A DNA stretch of 22,093 bases from contig DDYN01000016.1 of assembly GCA_002347965.1 (NCBI GenBank), positions 71,432 to 93,524 on the forward strand, read 5' to 3'. Below the pieces are notes generated by a model. That model saw nothing but the letters and a program-made list of their open reading frames with translations. It had not been told where the DNA came from and did not search any database. Made by a program: the position numbers and the translations under genes. Positions 1 to 7,112 of the stretch are shown piece by piece. Each line of letters begins with the position of its first letter. Positions within the stretch are counted from its first letter, which is position 1. The stretch comes from UBA2233 sp002347965 [NCBI: Nitrospirae bacterium UBA2233] (GTDB lineage: Bacteria; UBA2233).

Positions 1-245
1 CCTACCACCGCGCGTTCGAGCGCGGGGTGAAGCTGATCGGCGCAACGGCGCACTACGTGACGGCCGACTTAGACGAAGGGCCGATCATCGAGCAGGATGT
101 CATCCACGTCAACCACACTCACGACGCCGAGGCGCTCGCCCGTCTCGGCCGCGATGTCGAGCGCAGCGTGTTGTCCCGAGCCGTGCAAGCCCACGCGCAA
201 GACCGAGTGATCCTGATTGGCAACCGCACGATCGTTTTCAGCTGA
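1..245 (+). CDS. purU: Formyltetrahydrofolate deformylase, C-terminal part (cut by window edge)
   Basis: The frame is open from base 3 to the TGA at 243-245 and gives about 80 residues. They match the C-terminal end of PurU: the segment [16 protein letters not shown], then [11 protein letters not shown], and the closing [12 protein letters not shown]. PurU hydrolyses 10-formyl-tetrahydrofolate to formate and tetrahydrofolate in the cytoplasm, which supplies formate for PurT and balances one-carbon pools. The catalytic formyltransferase fold is seen only in its last third; the N-terminal ACT domain lies off the window. An internal ATG at 27 is not the start, because conserved sequence continues upstream of it. 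The gene converges on the hemolysin III gene with a gap of only 15 bases and no obvious terminator. Confidence 0.93.
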   Translation, partial: YHRAFERGVKLIGATAHYVTADLDEGPIIEQDVIHVNHTHDAEALARLGRDVERSVLSRAVQAHAQDRVILIGNRTIVFS

Positions 246-260
246 GCGTCCTCCCTCCCT

Positions 261-992
261 TTACTGCTTTGGCAACACGTACCACAGGATGGCCAAAAAA
301 TGGCAGGCGCTCCCGCCCAACACGAAAAAATGCCAAACCGCGTGGTGGAAAGGCAGGCGTTTCCACATGTAAAAAGGAACGCCAAGGGTGTAGAAGAGCC
401 CTCCTGCAAGCAGCCAGGCGATCATTCCCAACGGCAACATCTCAAGCATTGGCTTAACGGCAACGATCACCATCCACCCCATGGCGACATAAAGCGACAC
501 CCCAAGGTAGCCGAACATTTTCGGCTTATTCCACAGAATGGCCTTTAGGGCAATCCCGCCGACGGCCATGGCCCAAATCGCGCCGAAGAGAGTCCAGCCC
601 CATGGCCCTCGCATGAGCACCAACGCAACCGGCGTGTAGGTTCCGGCGATCAACAAAAAAATGCCAGAATGATCCAGGGTTCGAAAAATCTTTTTGGCCC
701 GGGGTGAGGACACGCCGTGGTATAGGCTGGAGGCGCTGTAGAGAAAGACCATCGTTGCCCCATAAATGCACAGGCTCACCACGTGCCAAGCATCCCCGCG
801 CTTTCCTGCAAGGGTTGCCAAGATAGCCAAAGCCGCGATGCTCAAGGCCGCCCCTAGACCATGCGTAACGGCGTTGGCAACCTCCTCGCCCGCGCTGTAC
901 CGGCCACCTTCCTTCGAACGCCCGGTTTGCACTCGGACCGTTTCCTCCGCGAATGCTCCCAATATCGCCGAATTCCCCGTAGAGTCGTCCAT
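261..992 (-). CDS. Hemolysin III / YqfA (TrhA) family membrane protein
   Basis: This encodes 243 residues from the ATG at 992, which has a GAAAGGA ribosome site just upstream; an in-frame ATG at 1037 is less well placed. The protein has seven likely membrane helices after a charged N-terminal stretch. It shows the marks of the hemolysin III / PAQR-like family: SSLYHG in an early helix, DHSGIFLLIAGTYTP in the middle, and a C-terminal HHAVWHFFVLGGSACHF with spaced histidines. Members are inner-membrane proteins linked to membrane lipid homeostasis; the haemolytic activity behind the name was reported for only a few. It lies downstream of the ROK-cupin gene on the same strand and may be co-transcribed with it. 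The family assignment is firm, the substrate unknown. Confidence 0.9.
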   Translation of the reverse strand: MDDSTGNSAILGAFAEETVRVQTGRSKEGGRYSAGEEVANAVTHGLGAALSIAALAILATLAGKRGDAWHVVSLCIYGATMVFLYSASSLYHGVSSPRAKKIFRTLDHSGIFLLIAGTYTPVALVLMRGPWGWTLFGAIWAMAVGGIALKAILWNKPKMFGYLGVSLYVAMGWMVIVAVKPMLEMLPLGMIAWLLAGGLFYTLGVPFYMWKRLPFHHAVWHFFVLGGSACHFLAILWYVLPKQ

Positions 993-1058
993 TGCGATCC
1001 TTTCGCCCTTACTCCAGGCTTCTGTCCAAACGTTCATTCATACCAAAAGCAGGCATCC

Positions 1059-2372
1059 CTACGCATCCGCCCTTCCGTAGTCGTCCTCAATCCGCTCGAT
1101 ATCGCTCTCACAAAGCTTCGCTCCGATCTGGGTTTCGATGAGGACAAGCTCGGCGTCATCGGAAGCGTTCTCGAGACGGTGGAGATGGCCTTTTTGAATC
1201 GCGATCGAATCGCCCGCTTTGAGAGGCCGTCTTTCCCCGTCAATCGTGACGAACGCCGATCGAGCAGACACGATCGCCCACACCTCGTCACGGTGGAAGT
1301 GACGCTGGTAGCTCAGCCTAGATTGAGGGGACACCCTAAGGCGCTTTACCTTGTAGCCCGGCCCCTCGGCGAGCACGTCGCCGCTACCCCAAGGCCGCCG
1401 ATCGATAGACTCCCCCTTGGGAGCCTTACCGCAAAACGCCAAGCTCGCAGCCCCTATAACACCAGCATCGTCCCCTAGCCTGGCCTTGAGTAAGCTCATT
1501 CCCTGAACAAGGTTCGGCATGGCACGCCGCTTTATTTCGCGAATGGCCGCCTTGGAGAACCCCTCCCAAAGGTTTGCAAGCCCCCCCCCGACGACGATCG
1601 CCTCTGGGTTGTAAAGGTTCGCGAGCGAGGCGCACAAGACCCCCAAGTCTTTGCCAAAGCCCTCTAAGACCTCTAGGGCGCCTTTGTCTCCCCTACGGGC
1701 CATCAAAGCGACCCTTTGGACAAGCTGAAGTCCCGGCCCGTCCCAGATGCCATCCTCGCCCATCAAGCGCTTGACTCTGCTCAAAAGACCCCGCGTTGAG
1801 AGGTAAACCTCGGCACATCCAAAGCTTCCGCAGCTACACCGCGGTCCGTCGGGAAACAGGCTCACATGGCCTATTTCGGCCGCCATCCCGGACGAACCTT
1901 CGAATATCCGCCCCTGGCTCACAACTGCTCCGCCAAGGCCCGTCCCGAGCGAGAGAAAAACAAAATGCTCAAGCCCTTCTGCCGAGCCCTTCCAGCGCTC
2001 CCCCAGGGCGGAGGCACTCGCATCCTTGATGGGGAAAACAGACATGCCAAACCTTTTCTCGAGCCGCTCTTTCAGGTTGACATTCTTCAAGGCAGGACAG
2101 TTTGGAGGGTCGAGAAGGACGCCTGTCCTGGGCTCCAAAGGGCCAGGACATCCGACCCCGAGCGCGGCCGCCTTCAACCCTTTTTGGGCGGCCATGCACT
2201 GAAGGCCATCAATGAGCGAATACATCGCATCCAGCGTATCTTGAAGCCCCGCGTCAACGCGGCTAGCGCGTTTATCGCGAAAAAGGACCTCCCCTTCCGG
2301 GGTTACGACCCCTCCCCTCACGTACGTTCCGCCCAAATCCACGCCGATCGCTACAGTGGGAAGCTTATGCAT
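1059..2372 (-). CDS. ROK-family sugar kinase fused to a type II phosphomannose isomerase cupin
   Basis: This encodes 437 residues from the ATG at 2372; an ATG at 2390 is also in frame, and neither has a clear ribosome site. Residues 1 to about 318 form a ROK sugar kinase: phosphate loop VDLGGTYVRGG, probable catalytic Asp117 in KDASASALGE, LGTGLGG, and the ROK zinc site made of EIGH (166-169) with Cys179, Cys181 and Cys186. Residues 326-437 are a cupin like the C-terminal half of ManC-type mannose-6-phosphate isomerase, beginning RPWGSG and containing HFHRDE, GHLHRLEN and the closing ERIEDDYGR. The two parts suggest successive steps, hexose (mannose or glucose) to hexose-6-phosphate and then mannose-6-phosphate to fructose-6-phosphate. 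That pairing is inferred. The cupin could also be only regulatory. Confidence 0.88.
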   Translation of the reverse strand: MHKLPTVAIGVDLGGTYVRGGVVTPEGEVLFRDKRASRVDAGLQDTLDAMYSLIDGLQCMAAQKGLKAAALGVGCPGPLEPRTGVLLDPPNCPALKNVNLKERLEKRFGMSVFPIKDASASALGERWKGSAEGLEHFVFLSLGTGLGGAVVSQGRIFEGSSGMAAEIGHVSLFPDGPRCSCGSFGCAEVYLSTRGLLSRVKRLMGEDGIWDGPGLQLVQRVALMARRGDKGALEVLEGFGKDLGVLCASLANLYNPEAIVVGGGLANLWEGFSKAAIREIKRRAMPNLVQGMSLLKARLGDDAGVIGAASLAFCGKAPKGESIDRRPWGSGDVLAEGPGYKVKRLRVSPQSRLSYQRHFHRDEVWAIVSARSAFVTIDGERRPLKAGDSIAIQKGHLHRLENASDDAELVLIETQIGAKLCESDIERIEDDYGRADA

Positions 2373-2390
2373 ATGGATAGCGTAGCACAC

Positions 2391-2490
2391 CCGCAGGCCG
2401 GCTTACGAAGCCTTCGCTGCCGAGAGCGCTCTAGTCGCTGTTCTCTTGCCGCCGCTTGGCGTATTCCTCCAGGTCGGGATCGGGAAGAAC
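2391..2490. other. Rearranged junction upstream of the E1-alpha remnant
   Basis: This short stretch carries no complete gene. On the minus strand there is an open tail rich in charged residues that ends at 2431 (LPDPDLEEYAKRRQENSD). It looks protein-like, but its upstream continuation runs antisense to the E1-alpha remnant. It may be the end of another broken gene; I cannot name it. Confidence 0.35.
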
Positions 2491-2911
2491 TTTTGGGTTT
2501 GACCTCACGCTCTTGCTCAAGGAGCTTTTAGGAAGGCCAGATGGCCTTTGTAGAGGCTGGGGAGGCCATATGCACCTTTTTTCAAAGGCGCATATGGCGG
2601 CATCATCCGGCATAGTGGGTGCCGCTGGACCTGCAGCATCGGGGTTTGGGCTCGCCGCCAAGCATCTTCGTCCGGGCAAGGTTGCCATAGCGTTCTTCGG
2701 CGAAGGGGCCATGAACCAGGGCATGCTGCTCGAATCGCTGAATCTCGCCGTCGCCTGGAATCTTCCCGTCGTGTTCGTTTGTAAGGATAACGCATGGGCG
2801 ATCACAACGCCCTCTTCTTCCGTCACGGGGGGCGCCCTCCTTGATCGTGCCGCTAGTTTCGGCATGCCCGCCGTCCAAGCGATAGAACATAAAAAACTTG
2901 ACCATTGTTAA
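2490..2911 (+). pseudogene. Pyruvate/acetoin dehydrogenase E1-alpha fragment, truncated at both ends
   Basis: About 130 residues of a thiamine-diphosphate-dependent E1-alpha subunit are recognisable from about 2490 to 2889: LLKELLGRPDG, GWGGHMHLF, then the ThDP/Mg motif region GEGAMNQG (GDGAxNQG in the family), ESLNLAVAWNLPVVFVCKDNAWAITTP and RAASFGMPAVQ. Intact E1-alpha proteins are about 320-360 residues. Here roughly the first 90 and the last 130 are missing: after PAVQ the frame leaves the family and stops at 2909-2911, and upstream of 2490 the similarity ends. No E1-beta or E2 gene is beside it. The piece cannot make a working enzyme and is best read as a relic of a rearrangement. The nearest upstream in-frame ATG (2456) lies outside the homologous part. 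Confidence 0.8.
2533..2598. repeat. Two adjacent inverted repeats inside the E1-alpha remnant
   Basis: The first is a 7-bp perfect stem (2533-2539 with 2542-2548, two-base loop). The second has arms 2565-2573 and 2590-2598 (GCCATATGC / GCATATGGC), then one mismatch, then an inner stem 2575-2579 with 2584-2588 around a four-base loop. Both lie over conserved codons of the remnant, so some of the symmetry may be chance. Confidence 0.5.
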
Positions 2912-3203
2912 ACAAGTGTGTTATTTGATTATAGCTAGCCGGCGCTACATCAATCTAAACATCAAGAGGAGCCTAAGGGATAAGGGGGGCGAGGGGTGTC
3001 GGTTCCCTCCAAAGAAGGCGAGAAACAACCATAAGGGGTAACGGCATGAATCGAGCGCGTGGTGGCTATTTATCCTTGATAAGCTCCCTATTGATGAGAC
3101 ATAATAACATAATAATAAGAAATATATAACCTTAGGTTGCTACTGCTTCCTATAGCCGTTTAGATCAAATTTAACACAAAAAAGTCCACAAAGAGGGGGC
3201 TTC
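2912..3203. other. AT-rich spacer without a gene
   Basis: About 290 bases between the E1-alpha remnant and the TatT-like gene. I see no convincing coding frame. From about 3090 to 3180 the sequence is clearly richer in A and T than the neighbouring genes, with runs such as ATAATAACATAATAATAAG, which suits a promoter region for the downstream genes. Confidence 0.6.
3076..3105 (+). promoter_or_regulatory. Possible sigma-70-type promoter for the TatT/Mo-hydroxylase genes
   Basis: TTGATA at 3076-3081 and CATAAT at 3100-3105 are separated by 18 bases and lie about 100 bases before the GTG of the lipoprotein gene. The match is good but the surroundings are AT-rich, so chance matches are likely. 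Confidence 0.3.
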
Positions 3204-4109
3204 GTGAGCATACATAAGCAGGTAGCGGCCTTGGTCTTAGCAGGTTGCTGCTTATTGACATCCTGCAGTTTCTTAGAGCGCAAGGGCGTGGATACCGCCA
3301 CCCCCTTTTTGGAGCATACGGTAAACAACCTTCTAAGGCTCGAAAATGCCAGGCTTGCCAAAGAAGGCCTGGCCGGGCAAATTCTGCTCATTTCGGCGTT
3401 GTGCGAGTTTACCCCGCAAAACGCCACCCTCCTTACGCTCGCCTCCCAAGCATACGCATCCTTTGGGCTTCTCGTTGAAGAGGAAGACCCAGGCTATGCC
3501 GAGGAGGTTTACGAGGTTGGTAAGGGCTATGGCCTTCAGGCCTTGGCATACGAGAACCATGCCTTCCAAGAAGGGCTTGCAAGGGGTACTAAGATTGCTT
3601 ACATGGCCGATCGCCTCAAGAAAGACGACGTTCCTGCGGCCTTTTGGTATGGGATGAATACTGGGCTCGGCTTGATGCTCGCCCTAGATAACCGCGTGGT
3701 GCCGCTGGAATCAGATCATCCCGAGAAGGTTGCACAGATGGGCGACCTTGCGGAATTGTTCAAGAAGATCCTGGAGCTCGACGACAGCTATTTTTTCTAT
3801 GCGCCAAGGCTTTTCCAGGGCGCCTATTATATGCTCATCGGTCCCTTGATCGGTGGAGGGTCGGAGCCGGCTTCCAGGGAGTTCTCGATTGCCTTCAAAA
3901 AGACCGAGAACCGTTTCCTCCTAACGCACGTCTTCTACGCCCGCTACTACCTGACGAACCTCCCCGACAAGGGGCGATTTCAAAAGACTCTCACTTACGT
4001 CCTCAATACCCAGGCAGATGTGATGCCCGAGGCGGCGCTGGCCAATGCCATCGCCAAAGAAAAGGCGCGGTGGCTTTTAGAACATCAAGACCTCTTTTTT
4101 AATCCTTAA
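3204..4109 (+). CDS. TatT-like lipoprotein (TRAP transporter TatT component family)
   Basis: This encodes 301 residues from a GTG at 3204 with AGAGGGGG upstream. A lipoprotein signal is clear: a short basic start, a hydrophobic stretch, and a lipobox ending at Cys21 (LLTSC) or, less likely, Cys15 (LAGC). The rest is helical and TPR-like. It matches the TatT family in length and in segments such as LLTLASQAYASFG, FWYGMNTGLGLMLALDN and the closing ANAIAKEKARWLLEHQDLFF. TatT proteins are periplasmic TPR-repeat lipoproteins first described with a TRAP transporter in Treponema; their exact role is unclear. No TRAP permease or binding protein is seen here. Only 17 bases separate it from the exported molybdenum hydroxylase gene, so the two are probably one operon. 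Confidence 0.82.
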   Translation: MSIHKQVAALVLAGCCLLTSCSFLERKGVDTATPFLEHTVNNLLRLENARLAKEGLAGQILLISALCEFTPQNATLLTLASQAYASFGLLVEEEDPGYAEEVYEVGKGYGLQALAYENHAFQEGLARGTKIAYMADRLKKDDVPAAFWYGMNTGLGLMLALDNRVVPLESDHPEKVAQMGDLAELFKKILELDDSYFFYAPRLFQGAYYMLIGPLIGGGSEPASREFSIAFKKTENRFLLTHVFYARYYLTNLPDKGRFQKTLTYVLNTQADVMPEAALANAIAKEKARWLLEHQDLFFNP

Positions 4110-4126
4110 CGACAAGGAAGCTGGTT

Positions 4127-6265
4127 ATGGTGATGACACGGCGGGCCTTCTTGGCCGATACGCTAAAAAACGCAGGGCTTGCTCTCTGTCTCATGCAAAC
4201 CCCTGTGGGCCTTCGCATTGCCGTGGCAAAGGAAAGGCTGGATGCCTGGCTGAATGCATGGGTCCGGGTGACTGCCGATGGCATTGTGACGCTTCGGGTA
4301 AACAAGACAGAGATGGGCCAGGGGGTTCATACGGCTCTTGCCCAAATTCTTATGGATGAGCTGGAAGCCGACCCTGCTTTGGTTCGTATCGAGATGGCCC
4401 CGGCAAGAATAGAATACTGGGACCCGGTCTGGTGTGCCTTTTTAACCGGCGAGAGCACCTCCGTACGGCACATGCATGATTTGTTGCGGAAGATGGCCGC
4501 CACGGCTAGGGAGATGCTGATAAGCGCAGCTTCCAAACAATGGGGCGTTGATAGGGTCTCGTGCCGGGCACAGAACGGGACCATAGTGCACGTTCCGACA
4601 GGCAAGCGGTTGGGCTACGGTGAGCTCGCCCAAAAGGCTGCGAGCATTGAGATCCCGCAAGACCCGCCCCTCAAACCCAAGGAGGAAAGAAGGCTTATCG
4701 GCCAACCCCTTCCTAGAGTCGATATCCCTGCAAAGGTTGCGGGATCGGCAAAGTTCGGCATCGATCACTTCATGGAAGGCATGCTCTATTCGAGCCTGGC
4801 CAGGCCCGAGGCCTTGGGGGGTAAGGTGCTCTCTTACGATAAAGAGGCCGCCCTGCACGTACCCTACGTCCGGGGTGTGGTTAAGCTCGAGCACGGCGTC
4901 GCGGTCGTAGCCGAAACGCTGGAAGCCGCCTGGAATGGCAAGAATGCCCTCAAAGCCCGCTTTGACCCCGGCAGATACCCCGACCTCGATACAGAAGCGA
5001 TCGAAGCGGCTCTGCTATCGTGCCTCAAGCGGAAGGGCAAGGTTGCCTTAAGCAGGGGTTCTATTGAAGAAGGGCTCCAAAATGCCTCTAAAACGTTCCG
5101 CGCTGCCTACTACCTTCCTTACGTTGCGCACGTGACGATGGAACCGATGAGCTGTCTGGTTCATATCCAAAAAGACCGGGCGGACATCTTTGCCCCAACG
5201 CAGAACCCATCGTCTGTCCTGGCGGTTGCAAAATGGCACTTGGGGCTTGATGAAAAGAAGATTCATGTGCACGTCACCCTTGCGGGGGGAGGGTTCGGAA
5301 GGCGCCTTAGCTCGGATTTCATTGAAGAGGCGATTTTGATCGCCAAGCAGGTCAAAAGGCCTATCAAACTTGTATGGACGAGAGAGGAAGACTTCCAAAA
5401 CGACATATTCAGGCCTGGTTGCGCAAGCGAGGTTTTGGGCGGACTGGACGAAAACGGCCGACTCATCGCTTGGCACCACCGAGTGGCCGTTCCATCCCTG
5501 TACCTTCGCCTTTCTCCCCACCGCTACCAAAGGGGAATAGACCATGCCGGTGTAGACGGGATCGTGACCACACCCTACAACGTGCCAAACTTTTTGGTCG
5601 AGTACATTCGAGTGGAAACCCCAGACATTCCCTGTGGTTACTTTAGGAGCGTGGGCAACTCGCACAACGCCTTCGTTGTCGAGAGTTTTATCGACGAGAT
5701 GGCCCACTTGGCAAGAAGAGACCCCGTCTCATTCCGGCTTGAACTTTTAAAGGCCAACCCTAGGGTGAGCAGCCTTATCGAGATGACGGCAGAGCGGGCG
5801 GGCTTTGGGAGGTCGCCCAGGGAAGGCCATAGTCTCGGCTTTGCTTACCATGGCTCGTTTGACGCGCACGTTGCCCAGGTGGCCGAAATATCAACGGACG
5901 ACAAGACGGGCCGGATTCGTGTTCACAAGGTTTTCTGCGGGGTTGATTGTGGCCCTGTCATCAACCCGGATACGGTAAAGGCCCAAATGGAGGGGTCCAT
6001 CATCATGGGGATCAGCACGGCCCTCAAAGAAAGGGTGGCCTTTAAGAGAGGCGGAGTGGAAAACAAGAACTTCAATACCTACCCTATCCTTCGGATGAGC
6101 GAGACTCCGAAGATTGAGGTTTTCATCAAGGAAAACCCCATGGCCAAGATCGGCGGAGTCGGCGAGCCGGGGCTTCCGCCTGCTATCCCTGCCGTGACCA
6201 ACGCCTTTTTTGCGGCGACGGGGCGTCGTATCCGTAAGCTGCCCATCGAGCTCGGCCAAAGCTAA
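4127..6265 (+). CDS. Tat-exported molybdopterin aldehyde/isoquinoline oxidoreductase large subunit (IorB-like)
   Basis: This encodes 712 residues from the ATG at 4127; the ATG two codons later is equally possible. A twin-arginine signal (MTRRAFLADTLKNAG) precedes a hydrophobic stretch, so the folded enzyme is probably exported. It belongs to the xanthine oxidase superfamily in its IorB-like branch: KTEMGQGVHTALAQI near residue 60, RLIGQPLPRVDIPAKVAGSAKFGID, the pterin-binding GGGFGRRLSSDF, and near the C-terminus GGVGEPGLPPAIPAVTNAF with the likely catalytic glutamate. Such enzymes hydroxylate N-heterocycles or oxidise aldehydes using water and a Mo-pterin cofactor. They pass electrons to a 2Fe-2S subunit and often a cytochrome, with no FAD subunit. 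No FAD subunit is present here. The substrate cannot be read from the sequence. Confidence 0.92.
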   Translation: MVMTRRAFLADTLKNAGLALCLMQTPVGLRIAVAKERLDAWLNAWVRVTADGIVTLRVNKTEMGQGVHTALAQILMDELEADPALVRIEMAPARIEYWDPVWCAFLTGESTSVRHMHDLLRKMAATAREMLISAASKQWGVDRVSCRAQNGTIVHVPTGKRLGYGELAQKAASIEIPQDPPLKPKEERRLIGQPLPRVDIPAKVAGSAKFGIDHFMEGMLYSSLARPEALGGKVLSYDKEAALHVPYVRGVVKLEHGVAVVAETLEAAWNGKNALKARFDPGRYPDLDTEAIEAALLSCLKRKGKVALSRGSIEEGLQNASKTFRAAYYLPYVAHVTMEPMSCLVHIQKDRADIFAPTQNPSSVLAVAKWHLGLDEKKIHVHVTLAGGGFGRRLSSDFIEEAILIAKQVKRPIKLVWTREEDFQNDIFRPGCASEVLGGLDENGRLIAWHHRVAVPSLYLRLSPHRYQRGIDHAGVDGIVTTPYNVPNFLVEYIRVETPDIPCGYFRSVGNSHNAFVVESFIDEMAHLARRDPVSFRLELLKANPRVSSLIEMTAERAGFGRSPREGHSLGFAYHGSFDAHVAQVAEISTDDKTGRIRVHKVFCGVDCGPVINPDTVKAQMEGSIIMGISTALKERVAFKRGGVENKNFNTYPILRMSETPKIEVFIKENPMAKIGGVGEPGLPPAIPAVTNAFFAATGRRIRKLPIELGQS

Positions 6266-6311
6266 TGCCGGTTTTCATTCTTTCCCCTATTAGGACGGTG
6301 TTTTGAGCGTG

Positions 6312-6340
6312 CTTGCCTCCATGCTATGGAGTGGAGCAAG
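6312..6340 (+). other. Stem-loop between the large and small subunit genes
   Basis: CTTGC (6312-6316) pairs with GCAAG (6336-6340), and inside it CTCCAT (6317-6322) pairs with ATGGAG (6326-6331), leaving a four-base bulge on the right side. No T-run follows, so it may be an mRNA processing or stability element and not a terminator. It sits in the 194-base gap between two genes whose products form one enzyme. Confidence 0.45.
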
Positions 6341-6431
6341 GCAATAAAGCGCCAAAAACTTTATATTAGGTGCAATCCTAGAGGAGCGTCCTTAATTTTT
6401 TGAATATGCTAAACTGAAACCCCTTGTTTAC

Positions 6432-6437
6432 TATAAT
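6432..6437 (+). promoter_or_regulatory. Perfect -10 element (TATAAT) before the 2Fe-2S subunit gene
   Basis: TATAAT lies 23 bases before the ATG at 6460, but no -35 box stands at the right distance (TTGAAT at 6400 is 26 bases away). It is a weak candidate promoter that would allow the small subunit to be expressed separately. Confidence 0.2.
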
Positions 6438-6459
6438 AAGGTTGTCGAGGAGAGGGCCC

Positions 6460-6927
6460 ATGCCAAAAACCGAAAAAAGCCTTATCGTAAACGGAAAGCC
6501 TTACGCTCTGGACATAAGCCCGGATATCCCGTTGCTTTGGGTTCTAAGGGAGCATTTAAGGCTAACAGGAACAAAGTTTGGATGCGGCATAGCCCAGTGT
6601 GGGGCATGCACGGTCCATTTAGAAGGAAAGGCCGTACGTTCTTGCAGCATTCCTGTTGGCGAGGTCTTCGGCAAGAAAATTACGACCATTGAGGGGATTC
6701 CCCCCGACCATCCCGTCAAACGTGCATGGATTCAAGCCCAAGTCCCCCAGTGCGGATACTGCCAGCCGGGACAGATCATGCAGGCCATTGCCTTTTTAAA
6801 TGAGAACCGAAACCCTAGCCATGAAGAGGTCACTCAGGCCATGGAGGGAAACTTGTGCCGGTGCGGGACCTACCCGAGGATTCTCGAGGCCATTATGGCG
6901 GCTTCGTCTGCGTTAAGCCGGGTGTAA
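6460..6927 (+). CDS. 2Fe-2S small subunit of the molybdenum hydroxylase (IorA-like)
   Basis: This encodes 155 residues from the ATG at 6460, chosen because GAGGAGAGG lies just upstream and the family begins this way; an in-frame start further upstream would add only unconserved residues. The N-terminal plant-type ferredoxin domain has Cys42, Cys47, Cys50 and Cys62. The C-terminal helical domain carries the second 2Fe-2S cluster with Cys98, Cys101, Cys133 and Cys135 (QCGYCQPGQ and [12 protein letters not shown]). It transfers electrons from the Mo-pterin site of the large subunit. It has no signal of its own and would travel with the Tat-signal-bearing partner, as known for this family. The gene follows the large subunit gene after a 194-base gap; in many such operons the small subunit comes first and is closely coupled. 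Confidence 0.95.
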   Translation: MPKTEKSLIVNGKPYALDISPDIPLLWVLREHLRLTGTKFGCGIAQCGACTVHLEGKAVRSCSIPVGEVFGKKITTIEGIPPDHPVKRAWIQAQVPQCGYCQPGQIMQAIAFLNENRNPSHEEVTQAMEGNLCRCGTYPRILEAIMAASSALSRV

Positions 6928-6980
6928 ACGCAAGGAGTAGGACGCGAATTGGGCAAGCATTACCCTATCAGGTGGTTTAG

Positions 6981-7103
6981 ATTAAAGAGCTTCTTGAGGG
7001 ACAATCAAAAAAGCAGGCCTTGGCCGTTGGCGCTATGCCTACAGGATTCGGACACCTGCCCTTAACGACCGAAGCGATCAAGGAAGCGTTAAGATCGGTC
7101 TGA
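6981..7103 (+). pseudogene. Possible gene remnant between the small subunit gene and xdhC
   Basis: A 40-codon open stretch ends at the TGA at 7101-7103 and reads like the end of a real protein (GAMPTGFGHLPLTTEAIKEA). It has no start codon or ribosome site of its own; an in-frame TAG stands directly before it. The LPLTTEAIKEAL ending recalls the C-termini of molybdenum hydroxylase large subunits, but this is a weak resemblance. The sequence may be a leftover of a deleted gene. Confidence 0.25.
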
Positions 7104-7112
7104 AGGAAAAGA

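Noticed and set aside
2431-2865. 144-codon minus-strand frame over the E1-alpha remnant
   Set aside because: Most of it is the antisense shadow of the remnant. Only its last 20 or so residues look protein-like, which is too little to name.
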